Below are positions 18,323 to 26,502 of a stretch of DNA of 64,000 nt, piece after piece. Each line of letters starts with the position of its first letter. Within the stretch, counting starts at the first letter, position 1. The stretch is from Geomonas paludis (GTDB lineage Bacteria; Desulfobacterota; Desulfuromonadia; Geobacterales; Geobacteraceae): the NCBI RefSeq assembly GCF_014193585.1, contig NZ_BLXY01000013.1, forward strand, positions 30,725-94,724, in the 5' to 3' direction. Under the pieces are notes generated by a model that worked only from the letters and a program-made list of their open reading frames with translations, had not been told where the DNA came from and did no database searches. The position numbers and the translations under genes were made by a program.

Positions 18323-18347
18323 AATGGCGGAGAGATAGGGATTCGAA
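18323..18347. repeat. left attachment-site direct repeat (attL core)
   Basis: 25 bp identical to 56876-56900; 23 of them correspond to the 3' end of tRNA-Ser from the T-loop TTCGAA to CCA. Identity ends at 18348. Confidence 0.9.
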
Positions 18348-18351
18348 GGCT

Positions 18352-18490
18352 AGTGCAAGCCCCCCAGAGAAATAGGCAACTAACGTGATATCAGATACTT
18401 AAACAACTCACCCCACCAGCCAGAGTCCAATGAAGTCTGGTGAAATCCATCCGAAATCAGTAGGGCTTGTGAAAGTTCAGTGAAAGTCTA
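18352..18490. other. putative integrase arm-binding sites, left end
   Basis: AGTGCAAGCCCC at 18352-18363 is the inverted counterpart of GGGGCTTGCACT at 56835-56846. Further in, CTTGTGAAAGT (18466-18476), AGTGAAAGTC (18479-18488) and a weaker GGTGAAATCC (about 18439) match CTTGTGAAAGT repeats at the other end. Repeated short motifs flanking an att core are expected of arm-type sites for a tyrosine recombinase (inference). Confidence 0.5.
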
Positions 18491-18497
18491 GGCCTGA

Positions 18498-18710
18498 TTT
18501 TTCCACGATGTTAGGTGCCCGGTTTCGAATTTAACCGAACTCGGTGCCTTGATATGCCTGGATCAGGCGATGATCTCGCGCATTGAGCAAGGTCGTCACG
18601 CCTTGCGGGTCGACACCCTCTTCAAACTGCTGTCCGCCCTAGACTGCGAACTCTTGCTGCAGACAAAGGCGGACTGGCGTACGGACAACCGCAACCCGGA
18701 CGTGTGGTAG
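18498..18710 (+). pseudogene. HipB-like (XRE family) antitoxin/regulator remnant
   Basis: The frame reads NLTELGALI, then jumps to LDQAMISRIEQGRHALRVDT followed by LFKLLSALDCELLLQTK. Both halves match HipB-type helix-turn-helix regulators, but the segment between GALI and the recognition helix (family text about RxxRKxxGLTQ) is missing and no start codon is present. No hipA-like kinase lies nearby. It is a decayed toxin-antitoxin relic at the left end of the island. Confidence 0.6.
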
Positions 18711-18980
18711 CTAATTTTGCATCAACCATCTGAGATGGTCTACCCTGACGACCTCGCTTAATCATATAATATTGCCTTTATATTTACAAAATTTCCCAAA
18801 GGTGCTACTTAATAACAAAAAATAGGCGTGGAAGGCTCGTGCCGGGCTCTTAAGTTGAAAAAATAGCAGGTCGAGCTGACGGTGGTTAATTATAAAAAAT
18901 CGTATCTATTTTTAAAAAATCACCCGTAGCGAGCAGTTAATAACAAAAAAACGCACTTCGGGAAAGAGGTACAGGCTGTT
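18711..18980 (+). promoter_or_regulatory. A/T-rich upstream region of the Fic gene with a direct repeat
   Basis: TTAATAACAAAAAA occurs twice (18809-18822 and 18937-18950) in the leader of the Fic gene; the second copy ends 30 bp before the ATG. This could be an operator pair or a duplicated leader. No clear -35/-10 pair could be chosen. Confidence 0.4.
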
Positions 18981-20444
18981 ATGTTTAAAAAAATGCCCCC
19001 TTTTTTTAGTTCGACAACTGAGACATCAAAGCACATTTCTAAAGAAGTGGACGCTGGTAGGGTCCGTAAGATCGGCCCAAACCTCTACACCAGCAAAGTA
19101 GATGACGATGTTTCGATGCTGGTCCGTCAGAACTGGGCGATGATCCTTGGCATCATCCTCCCCGGCTGCATCGTGAGTCATCGCACAGCCTTCGAATCCA
19201 GGATTTCTCCAGGAGGGAAGATATACGTGACAGGGGGGTATCTCAGGACGATTCCGCTGCCTGGGGTCACTTTCGTTCAGTTGAAGGGGCCGGGTAGGCT
19301 CGATTCAGATATGCCGTTCGTGTCAGCCTACATGTCCTCGCGCGCCCGTATGCTTTTGGAAAACCTGACACCTTCTCGTGTGAGAGGGGAAGAGTCTAAG
19401 AACGTGGATATAGAGGAGATAGAGAGGAAACTGGTCGACATCCTAAACGCCGAGAAGGAAGATGGGATTAACCGGTTAAGGGATCAGGCCAGAGAAATCT
19501 CTGATGCGCTCGGGTACAATCGGGAGTTCGAAAAGCTCGACAAGATAATTGGCGCCTTGCTCGGTACTCGTCAGGCAGCCCTGGTCAACCCGGTTGCCAA
19601 GGCCCAGCAGTTGGGGGTCCCGTACGACGCAGATGCTCTGATGAAGGCGGAGGCCCTGAGGGCGGCTCTGGCCCAGTTGGTGTATGAACCTATGCCTACG
19701 AAGGCCACCGGAAGTGCCTTTTACAACATCGGGTTCTTCGATGCATATTTTTCCAATTACATTGAGGGGACACAGTTTGAAGTCGACGAAGCGAAGGACA
19801 TCATCGACACCGGCCTCGTTCCTTTGAGCCGGCCCAGCGATGGCCACGACATCATAGGGACCTACCGGGTCGTAAGCAGTCTCGATGATATGCGCCGGAC
19901 TCCTCGATCCGCTGAGGAATTCCTCGAGTTACTCCGTTCAAGGCATTCGGAGATCATGACTGGACGGCCTGATAAGCATCCGGGTCAGTTTAAGGAAGAG
20001 GTCAACTATGCCGGGGCGACCAGGTTTGTTGATCCCGCTCTTGTTAAAGGAACATTGCTGCAGGGGTTTGGCTTGTACACCGCGCTGGAAAACCCCTTTG
20101 CCCGCGCCCTACTAATAATGTTCCTTGTGGCAGAGGTGCATCCTTTTGATGATGGAAATGGCCGGACTGCCAGGGCCATGATGAACGCAGAGTTGGTCGC
20201 AACCGAACAGACTCGGATCATCGTCCCGTCCGTCTTCAGAAATGAATATGTGAGCTCGTTGAAGAGGATTACCAACCATCAGCAGCCGGAATCGTTCATC
20301 AAGGTGATGTCCTTCGCGCAAAAGTTCGTCCATAGCATTGACTTTCGAGGTTACGAAACCGCCAAGTATCAGATGGCAAAGTGCAATGCGTTCGAGGATC
20401 CTGCCGACGACAAGCGGTTGCACATCTTTGAAGGCGAAAGGTAA
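18981..20444 (+). CDS. Fic-domain protein (probable AMP/NMP transferase) with built-in inhibitory motif
   Basis: 487 aa. The Fic core motif HPFDDGNGRTAR is at about residues 386-397, intact in every catalytic position (His, Asp, Gly-Asn-Gly-Arg). An upstream SNYIEGT at about 258-264 matches the (S/T)xxxE(G/N) inhibitory helix of class II Fic proteins. The N-terminal 160 residues resemble the transcriptional-regulator-like module of AbiEi/'type IV TA antitoxin' proteins (LGIILPGCIVSHRTAFESR). Fic enzymes transfer AMP or similar groups to target hydroxyls. It stands alone behind an A/T-rich leader and may serve in island stability or defence. Confidence 0.85.
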   Translation: MFKKMPPFFSSTTETSKHISKEVDAGRVRKIGPNLYTSKVDDDVSMLVRQNWAMILGIILPGCIVSHRTAFESRISPGGKIYVTGGYLRTIPLPGVTFVQLKGPGRLDSDMPFVSAYMSSRARMLLENLTPSRVRGEESKNVDIEEIERKLVDILNAEKEDGINRLRDQAREISDALGYNREFEKLDKIIGALLGTRQAALVNPVAKAQQLGVPYDADALMKAEALRAALAQLVYEPMPTKATGSAFYNIGFFDAYFSNYIEGTQFEVDEAKDIIDTGLVPLSRPSDGHDIIGTYRVVSSLDDMRRTPRSAEEFLELLRSRHSEIMTGRPDKHPGQFKEEVNYAGATRFVDPALVKGTLLQGFGLYTALENPFARALLIMFLVAEVHPFDDGNGRTARAMMNAELVATEQTRIIVPSVFRNEYVSSLKRITNHQQPESFIKVMSFAQKFVHSIDFRGYETAKYQMAKCNAFEDPADDKRLHIFEGER

Positions 20445-20546
20445 TGGTCACATAAAAAAGGGCCATTAGGATTTGATGGTGGAATTTCTACCTTACTCTC
20501 CAAATAGCCGGTTTTGTGCTGCATCACCGGGCGGAAGTGAGGAAAT

Positions 20547-20838
20547 CATGAGACTGAACAAGCGACAGACCGGGCGGGAAGCGCATAGCCTCGGATTCAC
20601 CTGCGTAGAGGTTTCTGTGGGCAGTGCCTGGAGCGTGTTCTGAAAGTTCAGGGGGCAGAAGACGAGTTTCCGCGAGTTCCCCGACCCTGGGCAGATCCTG
20701 GCCGCCATGGAAAGATAGGCGTCCCGTCAGCACATCGCACACATCAACCGCTTCATTGCGCCCGCATTGGCTAACGGGTAGGATTTTAACCCGGTGCGGT
20801 GCTTGGAATCGCCGATCTGTCCACCGTTGAGTACTCAC
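20547..20838 (+). pseudogene. decayed coding sequence of unknown origin
   Basis: After GAGGAAATC an ATG opens a frame (MRLNKRQTGREAHSLGFTCV) that is interrupted by at least three in-frame stops. It remains readable as FREFPDPGQILAAMER, then AHINRFIAPALANG, and in another frame WNRRSVHR. The preserved protein-like texture across stops suggests an eroded gene. I do not recognise it. Confidence 0.35.
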
Positions 20839-21007
20839 CAAATGTACCTCGACGAAAAAATCTTCCATAAAATTGACAAAAGAAAGCTTTAATGCCATTT
20901 TGGATCTATCAATTTTGGCTGCTGAAAACTGCCGGGCCTTATCAATGCGGGCGAAGGCCTTCACGGCGTAGAGGTGCCAAAATGTTAAGGTTTTGGAAGA
21001 GGTGGAA

Positions 21008-21208
21008 ATGATTGATAATAATGCTTTGAATTTAACTGATGAAGAGCTTCAGTCCCTCAATCAATTCGTCGACAACATGTCATCAGCAATGGGCGCAGCT
21101 GACATCGAAAGTTGGGGAGTCGAAATCAAGTACGTTTTCACAAATATAGGTGTGTCTATCACGGCAAGTTGCGGATCAAACTGCACACATATCATACGCG
21201 ATATCTAG
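21008..21208 (+). CDS. small peptide with leader/core-like layout (possible ribosomal-peptide precursor)
   Basis: 66 aa from the ATG at 21008, preceded by GGTGGAA. The N-terminal half is acidic and helical (NLTDEELQSLNQFVDNMSSA). The C-terminal part is uncharged and rich in Ser/Thr/Cys (GVSITASCGSNCTHIIRDI). This is the kind of layout seen in precursors of modified peptides, but no modification enzyme is adjacent. It is followed by a multi-span membrane protein 42 bp later. A plain small hypothetical protein is the alternative. Confidence 0.5.
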   Translation: MIDNNALNLTDEELQSLNQFVDNMSSAMGAADIESWGVEIKYVFTNIGVSITASCGSNCTHIIRDI

Positions 21209-21250
21209 TATCGTTCAGTTGATACGAATTGGTGATATTGGAGACAAAAT

Positions 21251-21844
21251 ATGAAGCAGAACCCTATAGATCTGTTGATGGGTAACTCTTACGACGAAAA
21301 GCAAGGTCGGAGATTTTATAAAAACGCAGATAAACAGAAAGACTACGATGAAGAGTATCGTAGAAACAAAGCCAATGGCCTTTCAAGTGAACACGCTGAC
21401 GGGGTTGCTCATTACAAAGTGCTGACAAACAATTATGGTTCTAAAGACGCCCATAAAACTGATTCGTGGGATCCGGATGGACCACATTCACTAATGGCGA
21501 TAATAATCAATATTGCCTTGATATTTGTAATGCCGGTATTTATCGGTTTTATTACTTTTCATAAATTGTTGCCAGCAAATATGACGATTAAATATTTCAT
21601 CGTTTTCCCTGAAGTCTTTGCTTTAGTTTGTATTTTTGGAAGTATTAAAAAATATTCAAATATGTTGGCCAAATTATCAAACATATTAGTGCTGCCATTT
21701 ATGACAGTAATAGTAATCGCATCTTTATACTTAAATATAAAGCATTATAACATTTACCTGTTGATTGCTAGTTTGTTCGTAAATATAATATGCGTCTTTA
21801 TGTGCGAAACACACAATGTCAGCGAAAAGAAAAAAAAGAAATAA
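21251..21844 (+). CDS. multi-span membrane protein of unknown function
   Basis: 197 aa. A hydrophilic N-terminal third is followed by four hydrophobic segments (about 82-102, 113-130, 142-160 and 168-186) and a lysine tail (SEKKKKK). Codon use is strikingly A/T-rich compared with the chromosome, indicating foreign origin. It probably shares a transcript with the 66-aa peptide. Not recognised. Confidence 0.6.
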   Translation: MKQNPIDLLMGNSYDEKQGRRFYKNADKQKDYDEEYRRNKANGLSSEHADGVAHYKVLTNNYGSKDAHKTDSWDPDGPHSLMAIIINIALIFVMPVFIGFITFHKLLPANMTIKYFIVFPEVFALVCIFGSIKKYSNMLAKLSNILVLPFMTVIVIASLYLNIKHYNIYLLIASLFVNIICVFMCETHNVSEKKKKK

Positions 21845-22032
21845 TGCCGCTGCCAAGCTCTGTCCCCCTAGCCGAGAATAGCCGATGACCCATACCACAG
21901 CAAAGGATTCGCTTGGCGCAACGCCGCGATCAAGCTGTACTTGTTCTTCTGGCTGATCGGCGCCTACCCAGCCTCCAAATTCAGGGTATCCGAATAGTAA
22001 GGTGGAATTTCACCATAGAATCCGAATGGCCA

Positions 22033-22073
22033 AAAAAAGCCGGTCACCCATGGTGGGCACCGGCTTCTGCTTT
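22033..22073. terminator. terminator-like hairpin
   Basis: AAGCCGGT ... ACCGGCTT arms with an inner CACCCATGGTGGG loop region, A-run before and TTTT after, so it could serve either strand. It lies between the membrane-protein gene and the convergent repressor region. Confidence 0.6.
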
Positions 22074-22092
22074 TAACAGCTTCCCAGCAAGG

Positions 22093-22272
22093 TTACTCCC
22101 TATCTTTCAGCATCGACAACAATTGTTGTGCGATCGGTAAAGCTTCTTTCTTTAGGCGGTCAGCGGCCGCTACGTCTAGGTCACCTTTGCCGAGAGGATC
22201 GCTCCAATAGTCAACGTAGTCCTTTATTATATTCTCAAGTTCGGCAGCGGTGAGGGGTTGTTCCGTCCCAAT
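22093..22272 (-). CDS. possible small gene with non-standard (ATT) start, directly behind the repressor
   Basis: A 59-residue frame reads IGTEQPLTAAELENIIKDYV then DYWSDPLGKGDLDVAAADRL and ends LLSMLKDRE. The composition looks coding (balanced helix-forming sequence, no stops), and it begins at the end of the repressor gene in another frame. No ATG, GTG or TTG starts it; the only option at the 5' end is ATT at 22272, with GTAGAGTAGG just before. It could instead be read by frameshift from the repressor or be the relic of a longer gene. Confidence 0.35.
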   Translation of the reverse strand: MGTEQPLTAAELENIIKDYVDYWSDPLGKGDLDVAAADRLKKEALPIAQQLLSMLKDRE

Positions 22273-22273
22273 C

Positions 22274-22672
22274 CTACTCTACTCTTCCAGAGCGCCTATT
22301 AGCGGTCTGCCAGATTAGTTTGACCATATCCAGTACTCTCTGCTGGTCTTCATCGCTCAGTTCCTGAAAGTAGCCCACTAACTGCATGATCAGTCTGTTC
22401 TTCAGCAAGTCAGAAACATCCGGTTGTTCGCTTTCGCCAAGCAGGTAATCAACCGTTACCGATAAGGCATCTGCCATTCGTCCTAGCATCACGCGCCCTG
22501 GTTGACGCTTTCCGCTTCTGAAATAGCTAATAGCAGACCTGGTGACGCCAAGCTTATCTGCGAGTTGCGCAGCTGTTAAGGCCTTGTCAGCCATGGCTTG
22601 ATCTAAGCGTTTGATTAGGAGTTTGCGGTCGCTGCTTTTTGCGTCGGTGTACCCACCCTCTTTAGTATCCAT
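22274..22672 (-). CDS. XRE/Cro-family phage-type repressor
   Basis: 132 aa. A helix-turn-helix is at about residues 34-60 (LTAAQLADKLGVTRSAISYF then RSGKRQPG), followed by MLGRMADALSVTVDYLLGE, the usual repressor continuation. The C-terminal part (FQELSDEDQQRVLDMVKLIW) is a short helical dimerisation-like region; there is no peptidase domain. It is transcribed divergently from a run of small genes, with palindromes between them, as in a phage immunity switch. Confidence 0.85.
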   Translation of the reverse strand: MDTKEGGYTDAKSSDRKLLIKRLDQAMADKALTAAQLADKLGVTRSAISYFRSGKRQPGRVMLGRMADALSVTVDYLLGESEQPDVSDLLKNRLIMQLVGYFQELSDEDQQRVLDMVKLIWQTANRRSGRVE

Positions 22673-22719
22673 ACCCCCTTCTATAGCATCTGTGTATCCG
22701 CTTTAGCAAGAAAGGTTGT

Positions 22720-22778
22720 TGACTAGAAGTCACTTTTTTCTTGACGTGGGTGCGTTTTGGAGAGTATAGTTAACTATA
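22720..22778 (+). promoter_or_regulatory. divergent promoter/operator region of the repressor
   Basis: TTGACG (22741) and TATAGT (22765) with an 18-nt spacer form a rightward promoter. A perfect 14-bp palindrome TATAGTTAACTATA (22765-22778) covers the -10. A second inverted repeat, TGACT-AGA-AGTCA (22720-22732), lies closer to the repressor gene. These are candidate repressor operators. Confidence 0.6.
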
Positions 22779-22817
22779 GGTTTACAATAATGGTGACTGC
22801 GGGTTTGCGAGGGTGCT

Positions 22818-23183
22818 ATGAAGGCAGCTGAAAGTTGGAAGGTCTGGATTTCTCAAAATGTCTTTCTTAACCTTGATGAATTGTCTGTGGAGGCTGCTGA
22901 GGCTTTGTTGGCCGTGGCGGAAAAGGACACTAAATCATATGTGAGACTTGCAAGCTTTGCACTGGGGTTGAGGCGTGCCAAGACCGGATTGCCTGCTCCC
23001 GGTTCACAGAGGGAGGTCCTGGGTTTTGCGCTTGAGTTACGGGTCAAGTTGCAGATGGTTCATGATGGCATTGGCGCATTGCCCCACCTCGCACTATTTG
23101 AGCTGTCGGGAGATGCACTTTTCAAAAGTGCCTCGTTTGTACAAGCACGGTTGTTTTATGGGAAGGCTGGTGGGACGGTATGA
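22818..23183 (+). CDS. protein of unknown function, first gene of the divergent operon
   Basis: 121 aa, mostly helical, with no signal peptide, membrane segment or known motif. A ribosome site (GAGGGTG) precedes the ATG. It overlaps the next gene by 4 bp (ATGA). Position suggests an early phage-like gene controlled by the repressor. Confidence 0.6.
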   Translation: MKAAESWKVWISQNVFLNLDELSVEAAEALLAVAEKDTKSYVRLASFALGLRRAKTGLPAPGSQREVLGFALELRVKLQMVHDGIGALPHLALFELSGDALFKSASFVQARLFYGKAGGTV

Positions 23184-23731
23184 AGAAGCACCTTGTCACA
23201 CTACACTGTGGTCGCGAGATGCTGGTCACAAATGCTGGCCAGCGTTACTGTAACCGTGACTGCGCAGCCTTTTTCGTGACGCGGCGCCACACTGCGAAAT
23301 CCGCCAAAAAAGTGGAAAAGGTTGTGGTTACGCAGGCCCTCGTGGTTGAAAGCATAGACCCACAATGGGGTAACGCGAAGGTAACTCGAACCTCCCAAGG
23401 CTATCGCCTGCTGACCCTGTACTTCCCAAGCATACGAAAACGTATCAGTCGGTTTGAGCACATTGTTGTCTGGGAAAGGTGCCACGCGCGAAAGGTGCCA
23501 GAAGGCTGGGTTCTTCACCATGTAAATGAGCATCCTTTAGATAATGATCCATCTAACCTGGTTGCTTTGCCGAAAGGCTTACATCGCGAACTGCACGTAC
23601 GACTGAAACATCTTGCGCAGTCTTGTACAGGCATCGACTACATCGTTAATCGCTACAGGCTGACTCGGGACTTTGTTCGGCGGTCCACAGAGTTGGACGA
23701 CCTACGTAAAGGCTGGCAGTTGGAAGGTTAA
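23180..23731 (+). CDS. HNH-type endonuclease-like protein
   Basis: 183 aa. An N-terminal Cys pair region (NAGQRYCNRDCAAFF) resembles a small zinc-binding fold. The C-terminal half holds an HNH core: VLHHVNEHPLDNDPSNLVAL followed by LHRELHVRLKH, with the paired His, the Asn and the distal His in place. Such proteins are common in phages as homing or packaging nucleases. It sits in the repressor-controlled operon. Confidence 0.7.
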   Translation: MKKHLVTLHCGREMLVTNAGQRYCNRDCAAFFVTRRHTAKSAKKVEKVVVTQALVVESIDPQWGNAKVTRTSQGYRLLTLYFPSIRKRISRFEHIVVWERCHARKVPEGWVLHHVNEHPLDNDPSNLVALPKGLHRELHVRLKHLAQSCTGIDYIVNRYRLTRDFVRRSTELDDLRKGWQLEG

Positions 23732-23742
23732 AGGAAGCAGGG

Positions 23743-24237
23743 ATGGCGACAAAATATATAGTCACAATTGATATCAGGCGAATACGCCAAGCGCTTCACC
23801 TGACCATGAGCCAGATGGGCATGTACATCTCGATCTATTACAAGGGGTTAGTGAAAAAAGCCGTTCCCGGGACGCGTGTCAATGAGTGGGAGTTCGGCTA
23901 CAGGCCTGTGCCGGACTATGTTTTCACGGCGAGTGCCAACCTTTTGTTGGATAGTTGGTCCGAAGACCGTCATAGAGCTCCGAAGGGGAAAAGGGGTGAG
24001 GTGGACGTTTACTACGCCACTGCTCTGAACGAGCCTCTGGGTGAACTTTTTAAAGTCGAACTGGCTCTGGGGGAAAGTTCATGCGCTGACCAATGTGACA
24101 TGTACAAACGCGTGCGGATCGCGCGGATAGCGCAACAGCGATATCTGGAGAATTTGCTGGGCGTAAGGATGTGGTACGTATTTGCCGAAGAGTTGGGGCC
24201 AGAACCCAGCTTAGACAGGGAGGACCTATATGGCTAA
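23743..24237 (+). CDS. protein of unknown function, possible DNA-binding fold
   Basis: 164 aa. The N-terminal 60 residues (IRRIRQALHLTMSQMGMYIS ... VNEWEFGYRPVPDYVF) resemble a divergent helix-turn-helix of the XRE type, followed by an unrecognised region. It overlaps the next gene by 8 bp. Confidence 0.5.
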   Translation: MATKYIVTIDIRRIRQALHLTMSQMGMYISIYYKGLVKKAVPGTRVNEWEFGYRPVPDYVFTASANLLLDSWSEDRHRAPKGKRGEVDVYYATALNEPLGELFKVELALGESSCADQCDMYKRVRIARIAQQRYLENLLGVRMWYVFAEELGPEPSLDREDLYG

Positions 24238-24649
24238 AACCTTAGAAGAGATTATGGCAGAAGCGATAGCGGGAAGCATTTGGGCAACCCCACCGCCTTC
24301 TGAGCAGCCGTCAATTAACCTCATCCGGTGGTCTGTTATGGCAGCACAGACCGGAGAGCGGTACTTGGTTGGGTACAACATGGAAGATCGCGAAGGACGG
24401 GTAAGTACCCCAATAACAAGCTTTGACGCATCTAAGGCTGAAGCGGTTACCAAGTCTGGCAGAGTATACAGGCTGAAGGGGAAGCCAGGGGCTGACCCTG
24501 ACGGACAATATGTATGGTCGCACGTCTGTCGTGTCAGAGCTATTGTCGCCGATAATGTATCAGCCGAGTATGAAACTGCAATAGCACTCCTTCACGAAAA
24601 CTCAGATTGTCTGTGCATCGATAAAGAGCCGGTAGGTGAAACTCCATGA
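24230..24649 (+). CDS. protein of unknown function
   Basis: 139 aa with GGGAGGACC upstream of the ATG. No recognisable domain. The C-terminus contains a Cys pair (DCLCIDKEP). It overlaps the next gene by 4 bp, so it belongs to the same operon. Confidence 0.5.
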   Translation: MAKTLEEIMAEAIAGSIWATPPPSEQPSINLIRWSVMAAQTGERYLVGYNMEDREGRVSTPITSFDASKAEAVTKSGRVYRLKGKPGADPDGQYVWSHVCRVRAIVADNVSAEYETAIALLHENSDCLCIDKEPVGETP

Positions 24650-24921
24650 AATTGATATTTTGCGCAAGCTGTCGTGACATTGTGAAGTTAAGGCTGGGTA
24701 CCTACCGCACTTGCTTTTGCGGAGAATCCGGGGGAAGGTACATTGACAGGGTAAATGCTCATATCGGAGGAAAGGCTATCCCCTTGGGGATCAGGAACGA
24801 CGAGTTTTATGCAGCCATCAGGAACCAACCGCGCGAAGGGGCTGGCGAAGAGTTTTGTGCATTTGTGATTGCTGAGGAATGTCCAACGATAGAGGTGGTT
24901 CAAAACGAGGCAGGGGGCTGA
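24646..24921 (+). CDS. small zinc-finger-like protein
   Basis: 91 aa. The N-terminus carries four cysteines as CxxC and CxC (FCASCRDIV, then RTCFCGESGG), the pattern of a small zinc ribbon. The remainder is unrecognised. Translationally coupled to the previous gene. Confidence 0.55.
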   Translation: MKLIFCASCRDIVKLRLGTYRTCFCGESGGRYIDRVNAHIGGKAIPLGIRNDEFYAAIRNQPREGAGEEFCAFVIAEECPTIEVVQNEAGG

Positions 24922-25001
24922 GGAGCAAGTGGCCACAATAGGACTGTTCAAGATTCCTGTTGGGGACGGGGTAATTATCGATCTATCAACCGGAGGAGAT
25001 G

Positions 25002-25760
25002 ATGGCAATCATCGTAGGCGACGTTCATGGCAACGTCGAGAAGGTTCGGGCATTCCTTGAGTATCGGCCCGACCAGGAACATATCGCTTTGGGCGACTAT
25101 CTGGACTCTCCCTTGGAGCCACTGCAACGCCAACTGGAAGCCCTGCAACTACTCCTAGATAGTCCCACTGTGCTCCTGTGGGGGAACCACGATCTGCACT
25201 ACCTAGTGCCGCCACCTTTCCGCTGCAGTGGATTTCAGTATCGGGAAACGGTGATACAAGAGGTCGTCGAGGTAAACCATAGGCGATTCGTCGCGGCCTA
25301 CGTTGTGGATGGTTGGCTCTGCACCCACGCAGGGTGCAGCACAAAATTGACTTTAGGGCAACCCGCTCAACAGGTCGCCACCAGGATCAATGAAGCAATG
25401 AACGGGTGGCTCTACCGTGGGGAAAACCACAGCATTTTCGATATAGGGATTGCCAGGGACGGAGCAGCGGCCCTTGGCGGATGCTTTTGGTTTGACCTGA
25501 GGCAGGAAAAACTCTGGCTAGATACGGGGATTCATCAACTTTTCGGGCACACCTCATTCGAGAAACCCGAGGTGGCTGAAAAATATATAGCGCTGAACAC
25601 AGAGAGCAACAGGGAAAGTGTCTTTTTGTTTGACACCCAGACGAGCCAAGTCATCGCGCTACCGCTACCTGATCGACGTAGACGATGCACCAGGTGCTTA
25701 CTGCTGGCTGACTATCTTAATGAAGACGGAACCTGTACGGATTGCGGGCGACATGAATGA
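25002..25760 (+). CDS. calcineurin-like metallophosphoesterase with C-terminal zinc ribbon
   Basis: 252 aa. The ATG at 25002 is preferred over 24999 for spacing to GGAGG. Metal-binding motifs are in order: GDVHGN (about 6-11), GDYLDS (about 32), GNHDLHY (about 61), the distal THAGCSTK (about 108) and GHTSFE. The domain matches PPP-type phosphoesterases related to phage lambda phosphatase and ApaH. The C-terminus adds a zinc ribbon (CTRCLLLAD ... CTDCGRH). It would hydrolyse phosphoesters (phosphoprotein or nucleotide); the substrate is unknown. Confidence 0.8.
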   Translation: MAIIVGDVHGNVEKVRAFLEYRPDQEHIALGDYLDSPLEPLQRQLEALQLLLDSPTVLLWGNHDLHYLVPPPFRCSGFQYRETVIQEVVEVNHRRFVAAYVVDGWLCTHAGCSTKLTLGQPAQQVATRINEAMNGWLYRGENHSIFDIGIARDGAAALGGCFWFDLRQEKLWLDTGIHQLFGHTSFEKPEVAEKYIALNTESNRESVFLFDTQTSQVIALPLPDRRRRCTRCLLLADYLNEDGTCTDCGRHE

Positions 25761-25947
25761 CGGTGCAATGGGTGGTATAGGTGCATAGGCAAGCCCGCCG
25801 GCTGGTGTCAAATTGGGGTATACCGAAAATACACAGTAAATGCAGTTCTGAAAAGCGTCAGAATGTGGTCCCTTGATTGTTTTCTGACATGGTCGCAGTG
25901 AAGGTTTAAGAGGAACCCTGACACTTTCTGGGAAGCTGGAGGTTCAC

Positions 25948-26502
25948 ATGAAGGGGCAGCGGGTAGGGTACATCAGGGTTTCGTCGGAAGAGCAAAATAT
26001 TAACCGACAGCTTGAAGGTCTGAACCTCGACAAGACCTTTACGGACCGTCTCTCCGGAAAAGACATGAACCGTCCCGAACTGAAGCGGATGCTCGAATTC
26101 GTCAGAGAAGGGGATTTGGTCATCATTCACAGCATGGACCGACTAGCCAGGAACCTCGACAACCTGCGGAAGATGGTCAAGGATCTCACCGACCGTGGCA
26201 TCAAGGTACAGTTCATAAAGGAGAATCTGATCTTCAGCGGCGAGGACTCGCCTATGTCGAACTTGCTGTTGTCCCTCCTAGGGGCTGTGGCAGAGTTTGA
26301 GCGAGCACTGATCCGCGAGCGGCAGATGGAAGGCATTGCCGAAGCCAAGAAGAAGGGAGTCTACGGCGGCCGGAAACGAGTGCTGCAACCCGAGCAGGTT
26401 GAAGACTTGAAGCGGCGGACCGCCGCAGGGGAGAAACGTGCCGCTCTTGCCCGCGAGATGGGTATCTCGCGTGAGACTCTTTATCAGTACCTGCGTGTCT
26501 AG
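25948..26502 (+). CDS. serine recombinase (resolvase/invertase family)
   Basis: 184 aa, full length for the small resolvase class. The catalytic serine is in YIRVSSEEQN (S12). The arginine-rich active site is in SMDRLARNLDN, the dimer helix is AEFERALIRERQMEGI, and a C-terminal helix-turn-helix reads KRAALAREMGISRETLYQYL. It would resolve or invert DNA at a res-like site, probably in the intergenic DNA around it. It is separated from the dpd operon by about 500 bp of non-coding DNA. Confidence 0.9.
   Translation: MKGQRVGYIRVSSEEQNINRQLEGLNLDKTFTDRLSGKDMNRPELKRMLEFVREGDLVIIHSMDRLARNLDNLRKMVKDLTDRGIKVQFIKENLIFSGEDSPMSNLLLSLLGAVAEFERALIRERQMEGIAEAKKKGVYGGRKRVLQPEQVEDLKRRTAAGEKRAALAREMGISRETLYQYLRV

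Noticed and set aside
25948..26502. Resolvase as the recombinase that integrated the island
   Set aside because: The att repeats coincide with the tRNA 3' end next to a tyrosine integrase; small serine resolvases act on res sites and not on tRNA genes.
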